Assembly: GCF_011397115.1 (NCBI RefSeq)
Contig: NZ_AP022822.1
Span: forward strand, 1,555,501-1,619,500
Source of the DNA: Enterococcus saigonensis
Lineage (GTDB): Bacteria; Bacillota; Bacilli; Lactobacillales; Enterococcaceae
Length of the DNA stretch: 64,000 bases
Reading direction: 5' to 3'
The notes beneath the pieces are model-generated. The model was not told the DNA's origin and ran no database searches. It saw only the letters and a program-made list of their open reading frames with translations. This document shows, piece by piece, positions 15,523-26,563 of this stretch; within the stretch, counting starts at the first letter, position 1, and each line of letters starts with the position of its first letter. The position numbers were made by a program, and so were the translations under genes.

Positions 15523-16347
15523 TCAGTATGAATCAATAATTTTCCAATTCCCATCCTTAATTAATTTCAACTGATATTGGTAAATATTTGTTACCTTTTC
15601 AACTTCATTTAAATATTTTACTCCAACATTCAGTTGGAACCCTTTCCAATTTTTCCTATATATTGGATTCACTAGTTCCACAAATTTTAGGTTAAGGTTA
15701 ATAGGTCTAATAGATTCATTTTCGACATAATATTCAAGTTCTTTTTCAGAAGCTGATGGATATAATTTAAAGAACGTTTCCAAAAACTCAGTGATTCCCT
15801 CCGTCGTTTTGGCATCAATTTCTGAGTCACTTTCTACTTGTTTTACCTCATACTCCGCTTTCTCTGGTTTTGCTATCATAGTAGGCAACCTCGTTATAAT
15901 ATGATTCCCTTTTTCATCTTCAAAGATTGTCATTCGATAAGCAGAAGAAATTGATTGTGCCTTTTTTCCCTCCATAATTCTTTGCTCCACTAAAAACAAA
16001 ACGGCAAATTCCTCCGAGCTCTTCTCAACGTCTAAGATTTTTACTGATTGAACTTCGGAACTAGTAGGGATATCTGCTCGGACCATATCTTGGCTCAAAG
16101 CGAGTCCTTCTTCTGTGAAGTATTGCCCAAGAGTACTCATTCTCTTTTCAATTTCTTCTTTATTATTCTTCCATGAAAAATATTCTTTCGCAAAATCCTT
16201 CGTAAAACTTTCAACGCCAGAAGTATTCACTACCTTCTCTTTTACAATCACTTTTTCATGGGTCGTGTGTTGATCAATGGCGGTGAAGTTTTTGTAGATT
16301 CCAAAAGCAAGACTACAAGTCAATAAAAACCAAAAGTACAACTTCAC
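15523..16347 (-). pseudogene. Conjugation protein TcpC/Orf13 (Tn916 family), 5'-truncated
   Basis: About 274 residues match the TcpC/Orf13 family, a membrane-anchored VirB8-like component of the Tn916-type conjugation channel. A single N-terminal transmembrane helix (WFLLTCSLAFGIY) is followed by KNFTAIDQHTTHEKVI, a very characteristic Orf13 stretch, and two NTF2-like domains ending IKDGNWKIIDSY. The normal cytoplasmic N-terminus and ribosome site are gone: upstream sequence switches in mid-codon to an adhesin gene. A GTG at 16347 could start translation but has no Shine-Dalgarno sequence. No other conjugation gene is nearby, so this is a relic. Confidence 0.82.
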
Positions 16348-17215
16348 CAGATTCTTTATCGACTTTTTTAATATTTAAAGCACCCTTGGTTTCCACATCA
16401 ATTTTGATTGTGTAGGTATTCGGCTTATCAATTGCCCCGGCCATCAAGGTCTGTTGTCCAGCCACCTTATAAGCAACCGGTGTTCCAGTTCCAGCAGATT
16501 TCTTAAACGTCAACACACCGCTTTCTTAATTGGTATTCGGTGTGATGACCAATTGATTGCCATTGACACGATAATCAATATTTGCGGTATTCTCCACAAC
16601 TTCATCGAATTCTGACAAGTTCAGATTATTCGTATCTGTTACGGTGGTTGATTGACCTAACACTGTTTTTACTGTGGAATTATGGAAGCTTGGTTTCTTC
16701 TGATAATCGGCAATAGCTTGATTAATTTTTGCTTCAATAGCTGCGATATTTACAGCACTACCATCTGGATGCTTCATAGAGTGAAGCGTATACCCATTGA
16801 CCTCCTGCCAGATCATCTTTTGAGCAACCATTTGTGTATCAATATCTGTACCGGCGTTTTTCCATAACACTGAAACTAATTTGGCTTTCTCCGACATATC
16901 AGGCAATGGATTTTTCTCATAACCTGGCGTGAACTCATTGTAAATTGGCACTCCCGGTTCGATACAGAAAATATCTTGTTTCTCCCCATTATATATAGCA
17001 TAATGAAGAACAGTTACCTCAGATAATGTTCGACCATCGCTAAAAGTTCCCTCAACAGAATAAAGATGGGACTGATCACTATGCACGGTAACCGTTTGTG
17101 GATGAGTAATTTCATCGGCCAAAACAATCGTAGGACCAATCGCTCCACCAATAGTTTGACCTAATAGAGTCAAAGTCGCAAATAATTGCCAATTTTTAAA
17201 TCTCGGCTTTTTCAT
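16345..17215 (-). pseudogene. TQXA thioester-domain surface adhesin, truncated with nonsense codon
   Basis: A signal peptide (MKKPRFKNWQLFATLTLLGQ to VLADE) precedes a thioester (TQXA) domain: FCIEPGVPIYNEFTPGYE supplies the Cys and MVAQKMIWQEVNGY the Gln region of the Cys-Gln thioester. Such domains sit at the tips of Gram-positive adhesins and bind host proteins covalently. The frame reaches an in-frame TAA at 16526-16528, then continues (SGVLTFKKSAGTG, KGALNIKKVDKESGE, the start of a Cna_B repeat). It ends where it fuses to the tcpC-like sequence. The C-terminal repeats and LPXTG anchor are missing, so the protein would not be wall-anchored. Start ATG 17215 has a GGAG site. Confidence 0.85.
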
Positions 17216-17244
17216 ATAATTAATCTCCTTTCCCATTTGGGTAA

Positions 17245-17276
17245 TAAAAAAGAGACATCCATCTCTGAATGTCTCA
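17245..17276 (-). terminator. Terminator after the XRE pseudogene
   Basis: Minus strand stem GAGACAT/ATGTCTC with TTTTTT immediately after it, between the XRE regulator remnant and the adhesin start. Confidence 0.75.
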
Positions 17277-17306
17277 AATGTTTAAAACTATTCTTTTCAA
17301 AAATTG

Positions 17307-18202
17307 TCAGATACCATATATCAAAAACTCCAAAGAGACTTTTCCGATATAGGCATACTGAATAATGCGATCCGTATTTGGGATATCTTTTCCATTCTCG
17401 TATCTATCCATCGACCATTTTGTAATCAGCGGTGAAAAAAACTTTCCAAAGTCTTCTCTTTCTAAACGATAATCCCTTCGAATCTTAGTCCCGTTCGGAA
17501 AGGATTCAACTTTTCAAATTGGTTAATCGTATTTCCCCTTTTCAACATCTTGCTAAAAGTCTCTCCATACAAAATATAAGGGACAGTCACTTTTCCAAGA
17601 TAGGCAACATTCATTAATCTTTCGATATCAGGAATATTCGTACCTTTTTCCCATCTATTCACAACATTCTTACCTGCTGGTCGGGTAAAATTCTTACCAA
17701 ATTTTTCCAGTGTTTCACCTCGATTTTTCCGAATCTCTTGGATTCTTTTTCCCATCGCTATTTTATCGACGATGGGTAATTTAAACGAACCATCCTCTTG
17801 TTTTATATCCATCAAAATTTCTTTACCATCGTTAGAGAGAAACACAGCAATTTTTTGCTGCACATCCTTTGATGGTTTTCGACTACCGCTCAATATACGA
17901 CTCATCAAAGGTGCATCAATTCCAATCTCTTGCGCTAACTGTTTACTTGTTAAACAATTCTTTTCTTTAAAAGCTGACAATTGATTTACTGTAGTTGTTA
18001 CTAAGTCAGTTTGATCACTTAAAAGTGTATCTACATTGAAGATTTCACTTAAAACAATATCAATATCCTTTGAGATTTTTCTTGTTCCTTTTTCATACTT
18101 CAGCACTTTGCGAAATCCCCGCTAAGTCAGCTAGCTTCTTTTGAGACATTTTTTCTCTTTCCTTAAAGACTTAAGAAGTTCTCCACTTATATTTTCAGAC
18201 AT
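17307..18202 (-). pseudogene. Multi-HTH XRE-family regulator with three frameshifts
   Basis: Reading from ATG 18202 (ribosome site GGAGGTG) gives MSENISGELLKSLRKE. A shift in an A-run then leads to KMSQKKLADLAGISQSA, a second shift to KYEKGTRKISKDID, and a third near 17510 to the tail RRDYRLEREDFGKFFSPLI, ending at a TGA (17307-17309). The central open part (17462-18106) contains at least two more helix-turn-helix units: LTSKQLAQEIGIDAPLMSRI and an XRE-like segment with VVNRWEKGTNIPDIERLM. The whole looks like one protein of about 295 residues with repeated Cro/C1-type domains. It precedes the adhesin remnant and was probably its regulator. Confidence 0.78.
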
Positions 18203-18398
18203 GAAAAAAGCACCTCCCATGAGATGCTTTCATCATACGCTGACGGTTAAAAACCTTCAAGGAAAAATATTCCGTTTTTGACAATTTTTTTCGACCCGTG
18301 ACAACCGTATGACAGTTTAAACTTTTTTAAACGGGTAAATCACGAATTTTGCGCTACTCGAAAAGATTGATTTAATAGGATTCCCCGTTGAAAGCAAG

Positions 18399-20234
18399 CT
18401 ATTTCGCGTTATCCTGGTCGTCCATTTTCAGAACGGCCATGAAGGCTTCTTGTGGTACTTCCACAGAACCAATTTGTTTCATTCGTTTTTTACCTTCTTT
18501 TTGCTTTTCTAATAATTTACGTTTCCGAGAGACGTCTCCACCGTAACACTTGGCCAATACATTTTTCCGCAAAGCCTTAATGTCAGAGCGAGCAACAATT
18601 TTTTGCCCGATTGCCGCTTGGACAGGAACTTCAAATTGTTGGCGAGGAATTAGTTTTTTCAATTTTTCAACAATCGCTTTCCCACGTTCAAAAGCAAAGT
18701 CGCGGTGAACGATAAAGCTTAGAGCGTCAACTTTTTCAGCGTTCAATAAAATATCCATTTTTACTAGCTTGCTTGTACGATAACCAGACATTTCATAATC
18801 AAGAGAAGCATAGCCTTTGGTGCTGGATTTCAATTTATCAAAAAAGTCAAAAACAATTTCTGATAATGGAATTTCATAAACAACGTTGACACGATAATCA
18901 TCTAAGTAATCCATCGTGACAAAATCACCTCGTTTACGCTGAGACAACTCCATAACTGCTCCCACGTAATCATTAGGTACCATAATTTGAGCTTTTACAT
19001 AAGGTTCTTCTACATCTTGAATAGAGACAGGATCTGGAAAATCAGCCGGATTGTCCACAATGACTTGTGTACCATCTGTTTTATTTACATGATAAATAAC
19101 AGATGGAGCCGTTGTAATTAACTCTAAATTGAATTCCCTTTCTAAACGTTCCTGGATAACGTCCATGTGTAACAACCCTAAAAAACCACATCGGAACCCA
19201 AAACCTAATGCTTGTGAAGTTTCTGGTTCAAATTGTAAGGCGGCATCATTCAATTGTAGTTTTTCTAGCGCTTCTCGTAAGTCATTATAACGAGAGGTGT
19301 CGATAGGATACAACCCACAAAATACCATAGGGTTCATTTTACGATATCCCTCTAATGCTTCTGTCGCAGGATTATTCGCTAAGGTAACAGTATCACCAAC
19401 GCGCGTATCTTGAACTGTCTTAATTGCAGCTGTAATATACCCTACGTCGCCCACCATTAAATAATCGCGGGCAATTGCTTTAGGTGAAAAGACACCAACT
19501 TCCGTGACATCAAAGGTTTTACCATTACTCATTAATTGAATTTTATCTCCTGGTTTCACAACGCCATCCATTACCCGTACATTCAGGACCACACCACGGT
19601 AACTGTCATAAATCGAATCAAAAATCAGTGCTTTTAGTGGTGCATTCAAATCACCGCTTGGGGATGGAACATATTCCACAACTTGTTCTAAAATTTCTTC
19701 AATACCGATTCCAGCCTTTGCCGAAGCTAAGACAGCTTCACTCGCGTCAATACCGATAACATCTTCTATTTCTTGTCGTACACGCTCTGGATCCGCTGCT
19801 GGTAAATCGATTTTGTTAATAACTGGCAAAATTTCTAAATCATTATCTAACGCTAAATAAACATTGGCCAATGTTTGTGCTTCAATTCCTTGCGCCGCAT
19901 CGACCACTAAAACCGCACCTTCACAAGCTGCTAAACTGCGAGAAACTTCATACGTAAAATCGACGTGTCCTGGAGTATCAATCAAATGAAAAATATACGT
20001 TTGACCATCTTTGGCTGTATAATTTAATTCGACTGCGTTTAATTTAATTGTAATACCGCGTTCTCGTTCCAAATCCATTGAGTCTAGCAATTGATCTTGC
20101 ATTTCCCGACTCGTCACCGTATGGGTCTGTTCCAAAATACGGTCTGCCAGCGTGGATTTTCCGTGGTCAATATGGGCAATGATGGAGAAATTCCGAATCA
20201 TTTCCTGTCTTTTTTTCATTTCTGCTAGATTCAT
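18399..20234 (-). CDS. lepA: Elongation factor 4 (LepA), ribosomal back-translocase GTPase
   Basis: A 611-residue translational GTPase that acts on stalled or mistranslocated ribosomes. The G1 motif AHIDHGKS is near residue 18, with DTPGHVDF (G3) and NKIDLPAADP (G4). The LepA-specific C-terminal domain follows and ends with the basic stretch GGDVSRKRKLLEKQKEGKKR. The open frame begins 4 codons earlier, but ATG 20234, just after a GAGGG site, gives the normal family length. It is a single-gene unit and marks the return to conserved chromosome after the mobile-element scar. Confidence 0.97.
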   Translation of the reverse strand: MNLAEMKKRQEMIRNFSIIAHIDHGKSTLADRILEQTHTVTSREMQDQLLDSMDLERERGITIKLNAVELNYTAKDGQTYIFHLIDTPGHVDFTYEVSRSLAACEGAVLVVDAAQGIEAQTLANVYLALDNDLEILPVINKIDLPAADPERVRQEIEDVIGIDASEAVLASAKAGIGIEEILEQVVEYVPSPSGDLNAPLKALIFDSIYDSYRGVVLNVRVMDGVVKPGDKIQLMSNGKTFDVTEVGVFSPKAIARDYLMVGDVGYITAAIKTVQDTRVGDTVTLANNPATEALEGYRKMNPMVFCGLYPIDTSRYNDLREALEKLQLNDAALQFEPETSQALGFGFRCGFLGLLHMDVIQERLEREFNLELITTAPSVIYHVNKTDGTQVIVDNPADFPDPVSIQDVEEPYVKAQIMVPNDYVGAVMELSQRKRGDFVTMDYLDDYRVNVVYEIPLSEIVFDFFDKLKSSTKGYASLDYEMSGYRTSKLVKMDILLNAEKVDALSFIVHRDFAFERGKAIVEKLKKLIPRQQFEVPVQAAIGQKIVARSDIKALRKNVLAKCYGGDVSRKRKLLEKQKEGKKRMKQIGSVEVPQEAFMAVLKMDDQDNAK

Positions 20235-20406
20235 ATATACCCTCATTTCTTTATTACCGCGACAAAATCACTGCGGCCTGCTAACTTCAGCCTTTTCATT
20301 ATACCAACGAAACTTAGATATTTAAAGAGTTTTCCCCATCTCAAAAACAACATTTTTGGCAATTTTTGTTATACTAAAAACAAGAATAAAAATTGGAGTT
20401 GAAATT

Positions 20407-21627
20407 ATGGAGGAACACTTTCGCGACGAATTACAAATTCTACCAGTGGAAGAAAAAGATGTTGATCAATTTAACGAATTATTAAGTTATGTTTTTCAAA
20501 TTACGGAATCAGATATTGAAGAAAGTGGATTTGATAGCAAAAAAGAAATGATTAAATCCAAAAAACCGATTTTAGAATTATCCAAAGTATTCGGCTGGTT
20601 TCACAAAAATCAGTTGATTTCACAAATCGCCATTTATCCTTGTGAAGTAAATATTCATGGCGCGGCATACAAAATGGGCGGAATTACAGGTGTCGGCACT
20701 TATCCTGAATATGCTGGTCACGGATTAATGCAAGATTTGGTGAAAAAAGCACTGGAAACCATGCGCGAAGATGAACAATGGATTTCCTATCTCTATCCTT
20801 ACAATATCCCCTACTATCGACGTAAAGGCTGGGAAATCATGTCGGATAAACTAACATTTAAAATTCGTGACACCCAATTACCCAAACCAGTTGATGTTTC
20901 TGGGATGGTGGAAAGACAAGATGTCGATCATCCTGATGTCTTTACTGTCTACGATACATTTGCTAAACAAAACCACGGTGCGCTAAAGCGTAGTCATTTT
21001 CACTGGGAAGAATATTGGCGTTATGAAAATGAAGAACAACGAACTGCCGCAATTTATTACGACAATCAAGGCAATCCGACTGGCGTTTTATTTTATTGGG
21101 TCGCAGAGGAAATTTTTCATGTTAAAGAAATGTTTTATTTAAACCAAGAGGCTCGAAATGGTTTGTGGAATTTTATTTCCGCCCATTTTTCAATGGTCTA
21201 TTGGGTGAAAGGGAACATTTACAAAAATGAACCATTAGCCTTTTTGCTAGAGGATAGTCAAATTACCGAAACAATTGAACCTTATTATATGGCTAGAATC
21301 GTTGATGTGGCAGAATTTTTACAAAAATTTCCTTTTGAATCTTTTAATGGTACTTTTCATTTTGTTGTTAACGATCCTATTGCAGATTGGAACAATGATA
21401 CTTTTTCTGTTATTGGTAAAGACGATGACGTCACTATTCAAAAAGGGACGACCTTAGGACCGGCAGTCGAAATTGACATTCAGACGCTAAGCTGTCTTTT
21501 AATGAACTATCGGCGGGCTTCTTATTTGTACCGCATTGAACGGCTACAAACAGACAACAAAAGAACGATTCATCTGCTTGAACAAATTATTCCAGATATG
21601 GAAGCTTACTTTAGTGACTACTTCTAA
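20407..21627 (+). CDS. GNAT acetyltransferase, Eis-like
   Basis: A 406-residue protein with an N-terminal GNAT fold and a C-terminal sterol-carrier-like domain, the Eis family layout. The acetyl-CoA site is GGITGVGTYPEYAGHGLMQDLV. The middle contains a second GNAT-like part, and the C-terminus ends in ...PDMEAYFSDYF with the usual terminal carboxylate of Eis proteins. ATG 20407 has a TTGGAG site; an upstream in-frame extension lacks one. Some Eis enzymes acetylate aminoglycosides, but nothing here shows that this one does. It is divergent from lepA and convergent with clpB, and is closed by a strong terminator. Confidence 0.87.
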   Translation: MEEHFRDELQILPVEEKDVDQFNELLSYVFQITESDIEESGFDSKKEMIKSKKPILELSKVFGWFHKNQLISQIAIYPCEVNIHGAAYKMGGITGVGTYPEYAGHGLMQDLVKKALETMREDEQWISYLYPYNIPYYRRKGWEIMSDKLTFKIRDTQLPKPVDVSGMVERQDVDHPDVFTVYDTFAKQNHGALKRSHFHWEEYWRYENEEQRTAAIYYDNQGNPTGVLFYWVAEEIFHVKEMFYLNQEARNGLWNFISAHFSMVYWVKGNIYKNEPLAFLLEDSQITETIEPYYMARIVDVAEFLQKFPFESFNGTFHFVVNDPIADWNNDTFSVIGKDDDVTIQKGTTLGPAVEIDIQTLSCLLMNYRRASYLYRIERLQTDNKRTIHLLEQIIPDMEAYFSDYF

Positions 21628-21670
21628 AAAGTAAGCTCATAATACGCTTGAGTGTGTCTATTAAATGAAT

Positions 21671-21706
21671 AAAAAAGAACTAGACAAAATGTCTAGTTCT
21701 TTTTTA
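21671..21706. terminator. Bidirectional terminator between acetyltransferase gene and clpB
   Basis: Stem AAAAAAGAACTAGACA and TGTCTAGTTCTTTTTT around a very short loop. It serves both convergent genes. Confidence 0.88.
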
Positions 21707-21761
21707 TTATAACGATTTGACTCTCGTATATTTTCAGAGTTAAAAAATCTTTAGGATATTA

Positions 21762-24365
21762 TTACTCTGTTATTGCTTCATTTTGAAAAACTAATTGGTC
21801 ATTTAAAAGACTAATCGTGACTTTGGTCTTTGGTAAAACTCTACCTGACACAATTTCTTTGGCCAGTGGTGTTTCCACTTCACGGGTAATAAAACGACGT
21901 AAAGGACGTGCACCATATGCTGGTTCATAAGCATTTTCTGCAATCCAAGCTTTAGCATCTTCATTGATTTTCAAAGTAATTTCTTGATCTTCTAAACGTT
22001 TGGACAATTGAGCAATTATTTTATCGACAATACCTTTTACGTTTTCAAGACTTAATGGTGTAAATAAAATGGTATCATCAATACGATTTAAAAACTCCGG
22101 TTTAAAATGCCCACGTAATAAATTCATGACTTGTTCTTTTACCGCTTCTGGAATTGTACCTTCGCTTGTCACACCTTCTAACAAAAGTTGTGATCCAATG
22201 TTACTGGTCATAATCATAACAGTGTTTTTAAAGTCTACTACCCGACCTTTTGAATCTGTTAAGCGGCCATCATCTAAAACTTGTAGTAAAATATTAAAAA
22301 CATCAGGATGTGCCTTTTCGATTTCATCTAGGAGAATAATTGTATACGGATTGCGCCGCACAGCTTCGGTTAATTGCCCACCTTCTTCATAACCCACATA
22401 GCCTGGAGGGGCTCCTACTAAACGAGAGACCGCATGTTTTTCCATGTATTCACTCATGTCAATTCGTACCATGTGCTCTTGTGAATCAAATAAGTTTTCA
22501 GCTAGTGCTTTAGCTAATTCTGTTTTTCCTACCCCAGTTGGTCCTAAGAATAGAAAAGATCCTAGCGGACGATTGGGATCTTGCAACCCTGCCCGGGAGC
22601 GAATGACAGCATCACTTACCGCATTGACTGCCTCATCTTGACCGATGACGCGTTGATGCAGTGTTTCGTTTAACTTCATCAATTTTTCCCGTTCTCCTTC
22701 AACTAATTTCGTTACGGGAATACCAGTCATACGACCAACCACGGTGGCAATTTCTTCTTCTGTAACCGATTCTTGCACTAAGCGCACGTGATCATCTGTT
22801 CCTTTTTCCTCAAGTGATTCCAATTCCTTTTCCAATTGCGGAATGGTGCCATGACGAAGTACTGCTGCACGCTCTAAATCATAATTGTTTTCAGCATCTT
22901 CTAATTCATGCTTGGCTTTATCAATTTCAGACCGTTTAGTCGTGATTTTATTTACTTCTTCTTTTTCAGTTTCCCACTGCATTTTCATAGCATTGGCTTC
23001 TTCACGTAGTTCTGCCAATTCTGCTTGTAAGATGTCTAACCGTTTTTTCGATGCATCATCACTTTCCTTTTTCAAAGCAGCTTCTTCAATTTCTAACTGC
23101 ATCAAGCGCCGAGTTACTTGATCTAATTCTGTCGGCATCGAGTTCATTTCTACCCGAATTGTCGCACTTGCTTCATCGACTAAATCAATTGCTTTATCCG
23201 GTAAAAAGCGATCAGTAATATAACGATCAGAAAGGGTTGCAGCAGCAACTAAAGCATTATCATGAATATTAACACTATGGTGAATTTCAAATCTTTCTTT
23301 TAGACCGCGTAAAATAGAAATCGTATCTTCTACTGTGGGTTCTGTGACTAAAACTTTTTGGAAACGACGTTCTAGTGCTTTATCTTTTTCCATATATTGT
23401 CGATATTCATCTAGCGTTGTAGCACCAATCATATGCAGTTCACCACGAGCAAGCATTGGCTTTAATAAATTACCAGCATCCATGCTACCTTCAGTTTTCC
23501 CGGCCCCGACAATATTGTGAATTTCATCAATAAAAAGAATAATGCGTCCGTCTGCTTTTTTTACTTCTTTTAAAACGGCTTTCAAACGTTCTTCAAATTC
23601 ACCACGGAATTTGGCGCCGGCAATTAACGCACCCATGTCAAGCGAGAAAATAGTTTTATCTTTTAAATTTTCTGGGACATCTTTGCGCACAATTCGTTGC
23701 GCTAAACCTTCCACGATAGCTGTTTTACCAACCCCAGGTTCTCCAATTAAAACTGGGTTATTCTTTGTTTTTCTAGATAGAATCCGAATGACATCACGAA
23801 TCTCTTCATCCCGTCCAATAATGGGATCCATCTTGCCAGCTTTAACTTGTTGCACTAAATCAACACCGTATTTTTCCAGTGCTTTATATTGTTCTTCTTG
23901 GTTTTTTGAGGTCACTTTTTCCCCACCTCGCATTGTTTCAATATTATTGCGTAGTTCTTTTTCTGTAATTCCTTGGTTCACCAGATATTTCGTCAAACGA
24001 TAATTCTTTAATTTCATTAACGCTAAGATCACGATTTCAGTTGCTAAAAATTCGTCTCCGAAACTTTCTCGTAATTGATCTGCTTCATTTAATAGATTAA
24101 ATAAGTTTTGGCTTATGCTTTGACCGTAAGCTACATTACCACCAGCGACACTTGGATATTCATCAATTGCTTGATCAACTTCTCTTTCAAAAGATGCGAT
24201 ATTAACCCCAGCATCTGTATAAAAATTACGTCCAAAATGATTGGGCTGTAAGAAAATTTTCCATAAATGAGCAATGTCGATTTCTTGATGATGACGAGTT
24301 ACCGCAATTTGCTGTGCTTGCGCGATAGCTTCTTGTAAAGTTGTCGTCATTTTTTCAATATTCAT
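21762..24365 (-). CDS. clpB: ATP-dependent disaggregase chaperone ClpB
   Basis: An 867-residue Hsp100 protein that threads aggregated proteins through its ring with DnaK. Order: N-terminal Clp_N repeat domain (1-145), AAA-1 with Walker A GEPGVGKTAIVEGLA, a long coiled-coil M-domain (about 400-525, VTRRLMQLEIEEAALKKE onward), AAA-2 with Walker A GPTGVGKTELAKALAE and the conserved loop GAPPGYVGYEEGG, and a C-terminal D2 small domain. The M-domain distinguishes it from ClpC and ClpE. ATG 24365 has an AGGAGG site. The promoter overlaps a CtsR-type heptad repeat, so heat-shock repression by CtsR is likely. Confidence 0.97.
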   Translation of the reverse strand: MNIEKMTTTLQEAIAQAQQIAVTRHHQEIDIAHLWKIFLQPNHFGRNFYTDAGVNIASFEREVDQAIDEYPSVAGGNVAYGQSISQNLFNLLNEADQLRESFGDEFLATEIVILALMKLKNYRLTKYLVNQGITEKELRNNIETMRGGEKVTSKNQEEQYKALEKYGVDLVQQVKAGKMDPIIGRDEEIRDVIRILSRKTKNNPVLIGEPGVGKTAIVEGLAQRIVRKDVPENLKDKTIFSLDMGALIAGAKFRGEFEERLKAVLKEVKKADGRIILFIDEIHNIVGAGKTEGSMDAGNLLKPMLARGELHMIGATTLDEYRQYMEKDKALERRFQKVLVTEPTVEDTISILRGLKERFEIHHSVNIHDNALVAAATLSDRYITDRFLPDKAIDLVDEASATIRVEMNSMPTELDQVTRRLMQLEIEEAALKKESDDASKKRLDILQAELAELREEANAMKMQWETEKEEVNKITTKRSEIDKAKHELEDAENNYDLERAAVLRHGTIPQLEKELESLEEKGTDDHVRLVQESVTEEEIATVVGRMTGIPVTKLVEGEREKLMKLNETLHQRVIGQDEAVNAVSDAVIRSRAGLQDPNRPLGSFLFLGPTGVGKTELAKALAENLFDSQEHMVRIDMSEYMEKHAVSRLVGAPPGYVGYEEGGQLTEAVRRNPYTIILLDEIEKAHPDVFNILLQVLDDGRLTDSKGRVVDFKNTVMIMTSNIGSQLLLEGVTSEGTIPEAVKEQVMNLLRGHFKPEFLNRIDDTILFTPLSLENVKGIVDKIIAQLSKRLEDQEITLKINEDAKAWIAENAYEPAYGARPLRRFITREVETPLAKEIVSGRVLPKTKVTISLLNDQLVFQNEAITE

Positions 24366-24482
24366 TTGTCATTCCTCCTAAAGTCTTAATTCTTGCGAGT
24401 TTAGCTATTTTCATCATACTACTATCCCACCTTTTTAGCACGAATACCGCAGTATTGTTTCTTTACTCACAAACTAATCTTA

Positions 24483-24511
24483 CACTTTTGGTCAGTATTG
24501 GTCAAACAAAA
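24483..24511 (-). promoter_or_regulatory. clpB promoter with overlapping CtsR-type operator
   Basis: Minus strand: TTGACC -35, 17-bp spacer, TAAGAT -10. On the plus strand GGTCAGT-ATT-GGTCAAA (24490-24506) matches the CtsR direct heptad repeat, with a perfect second heptad and a 5/7 first heptad. It covers the -35 and spacer, a good position for repression. Confidence 0.78.
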
Positions 24512-24563
24512 TGCTGGCACATTTAGAAAATTATTTACGAAATACTAACGAAAAGATCTTCCT

Positions 24564-24998
24564 TTAACTGGAGTCATGTATTTTTTGCGTCAATTCTGTA
24601 TAGAAGTTTACTTTCTTAAAAGCACATAGCCGAATTGTTAAGTGCTGAGTAAAATTTTCTCCAATTTGTCCAATGAGATATAGTCGCTGAAATTGACGTA
24701 ATTTTTGCAGCATATGAAGCCAGTTTATACCGCAAAAAGCTTCACGAAAGTAATACAAATAACCAACCATAAAGGATTCCCATTTCTTATTTTGATAAAT
24801 TGCCCGTACTTCTGCTTGATATAATTCAAGACGCAGCGGTTCAACCTTTACGAATAATTCACTACAAATATCAATAAAATGTAAGTACGTTAAAAAACGT
24901 CTTTCATCTTTTGTTTCTTGTAAAAAAACTTTTAAACGTCTTGCTGTTGTCTCTGGTTTAAAATAGCCTAATTGATTCGGACTCACGACTAAATACAT
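24564..24998 (-). CDS. Uncharacterised 144-residue protein
   Basis: I do not recognise this family. The product (MYLVVSPNQLGYFKPETTAR onward) is basic and rich in aromatic residues, with no signal peptide, transmembrane helix or known motif. It looks all-helical in its second half (FREAFCGINWLHMLQKLRQF, then LYLIGQIGENFTQHLTIRL). A GTG at 25007 is in frame, but ATG 24998 has an AGGAAGTGA site at better spacing. It lies between the pilus operon terminator and clpB on the same strand, as a likely single-gene unit. Confidence 0.7.
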   Translation of the reverse strand: MYLVVSPNQLGYFKPETTARRLKVFLQETKDERRFLTYLHFIDICSELFVKVEPLRLELYQAEVRAIYQNKKWESFMVGYLYYFREAFCGINWLHMLQKLRQFQRLYLIGQIGENFTQHLTIRLCAFKKVNFYTELTQKIHDSS

Positions 24999-25061
24999 CT
25001 CGTTCACTTCCTTTTCTTCACTGTAACAACGAAAAAAATAAAAGAATTGTCAAAAGAAAAT

Positions 25062-25093
25062 AAAAAAGCCGGAAAAATTTTTCCGACTTTTTT
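25062..25093. terminator. Terminator after the pilus operon
   Basis: Stem AAAAAAGCCGGAAAAA/TTTTTCCGACTTTTTT (one mismatch), just after the pilin stop. Confidence 0.85.
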
Positions 25094-25101
25094 GCAGTAT
25101 T

Positions 25102-26562
<1,461 letters not shown>

Positions 26563-26563
26563 T

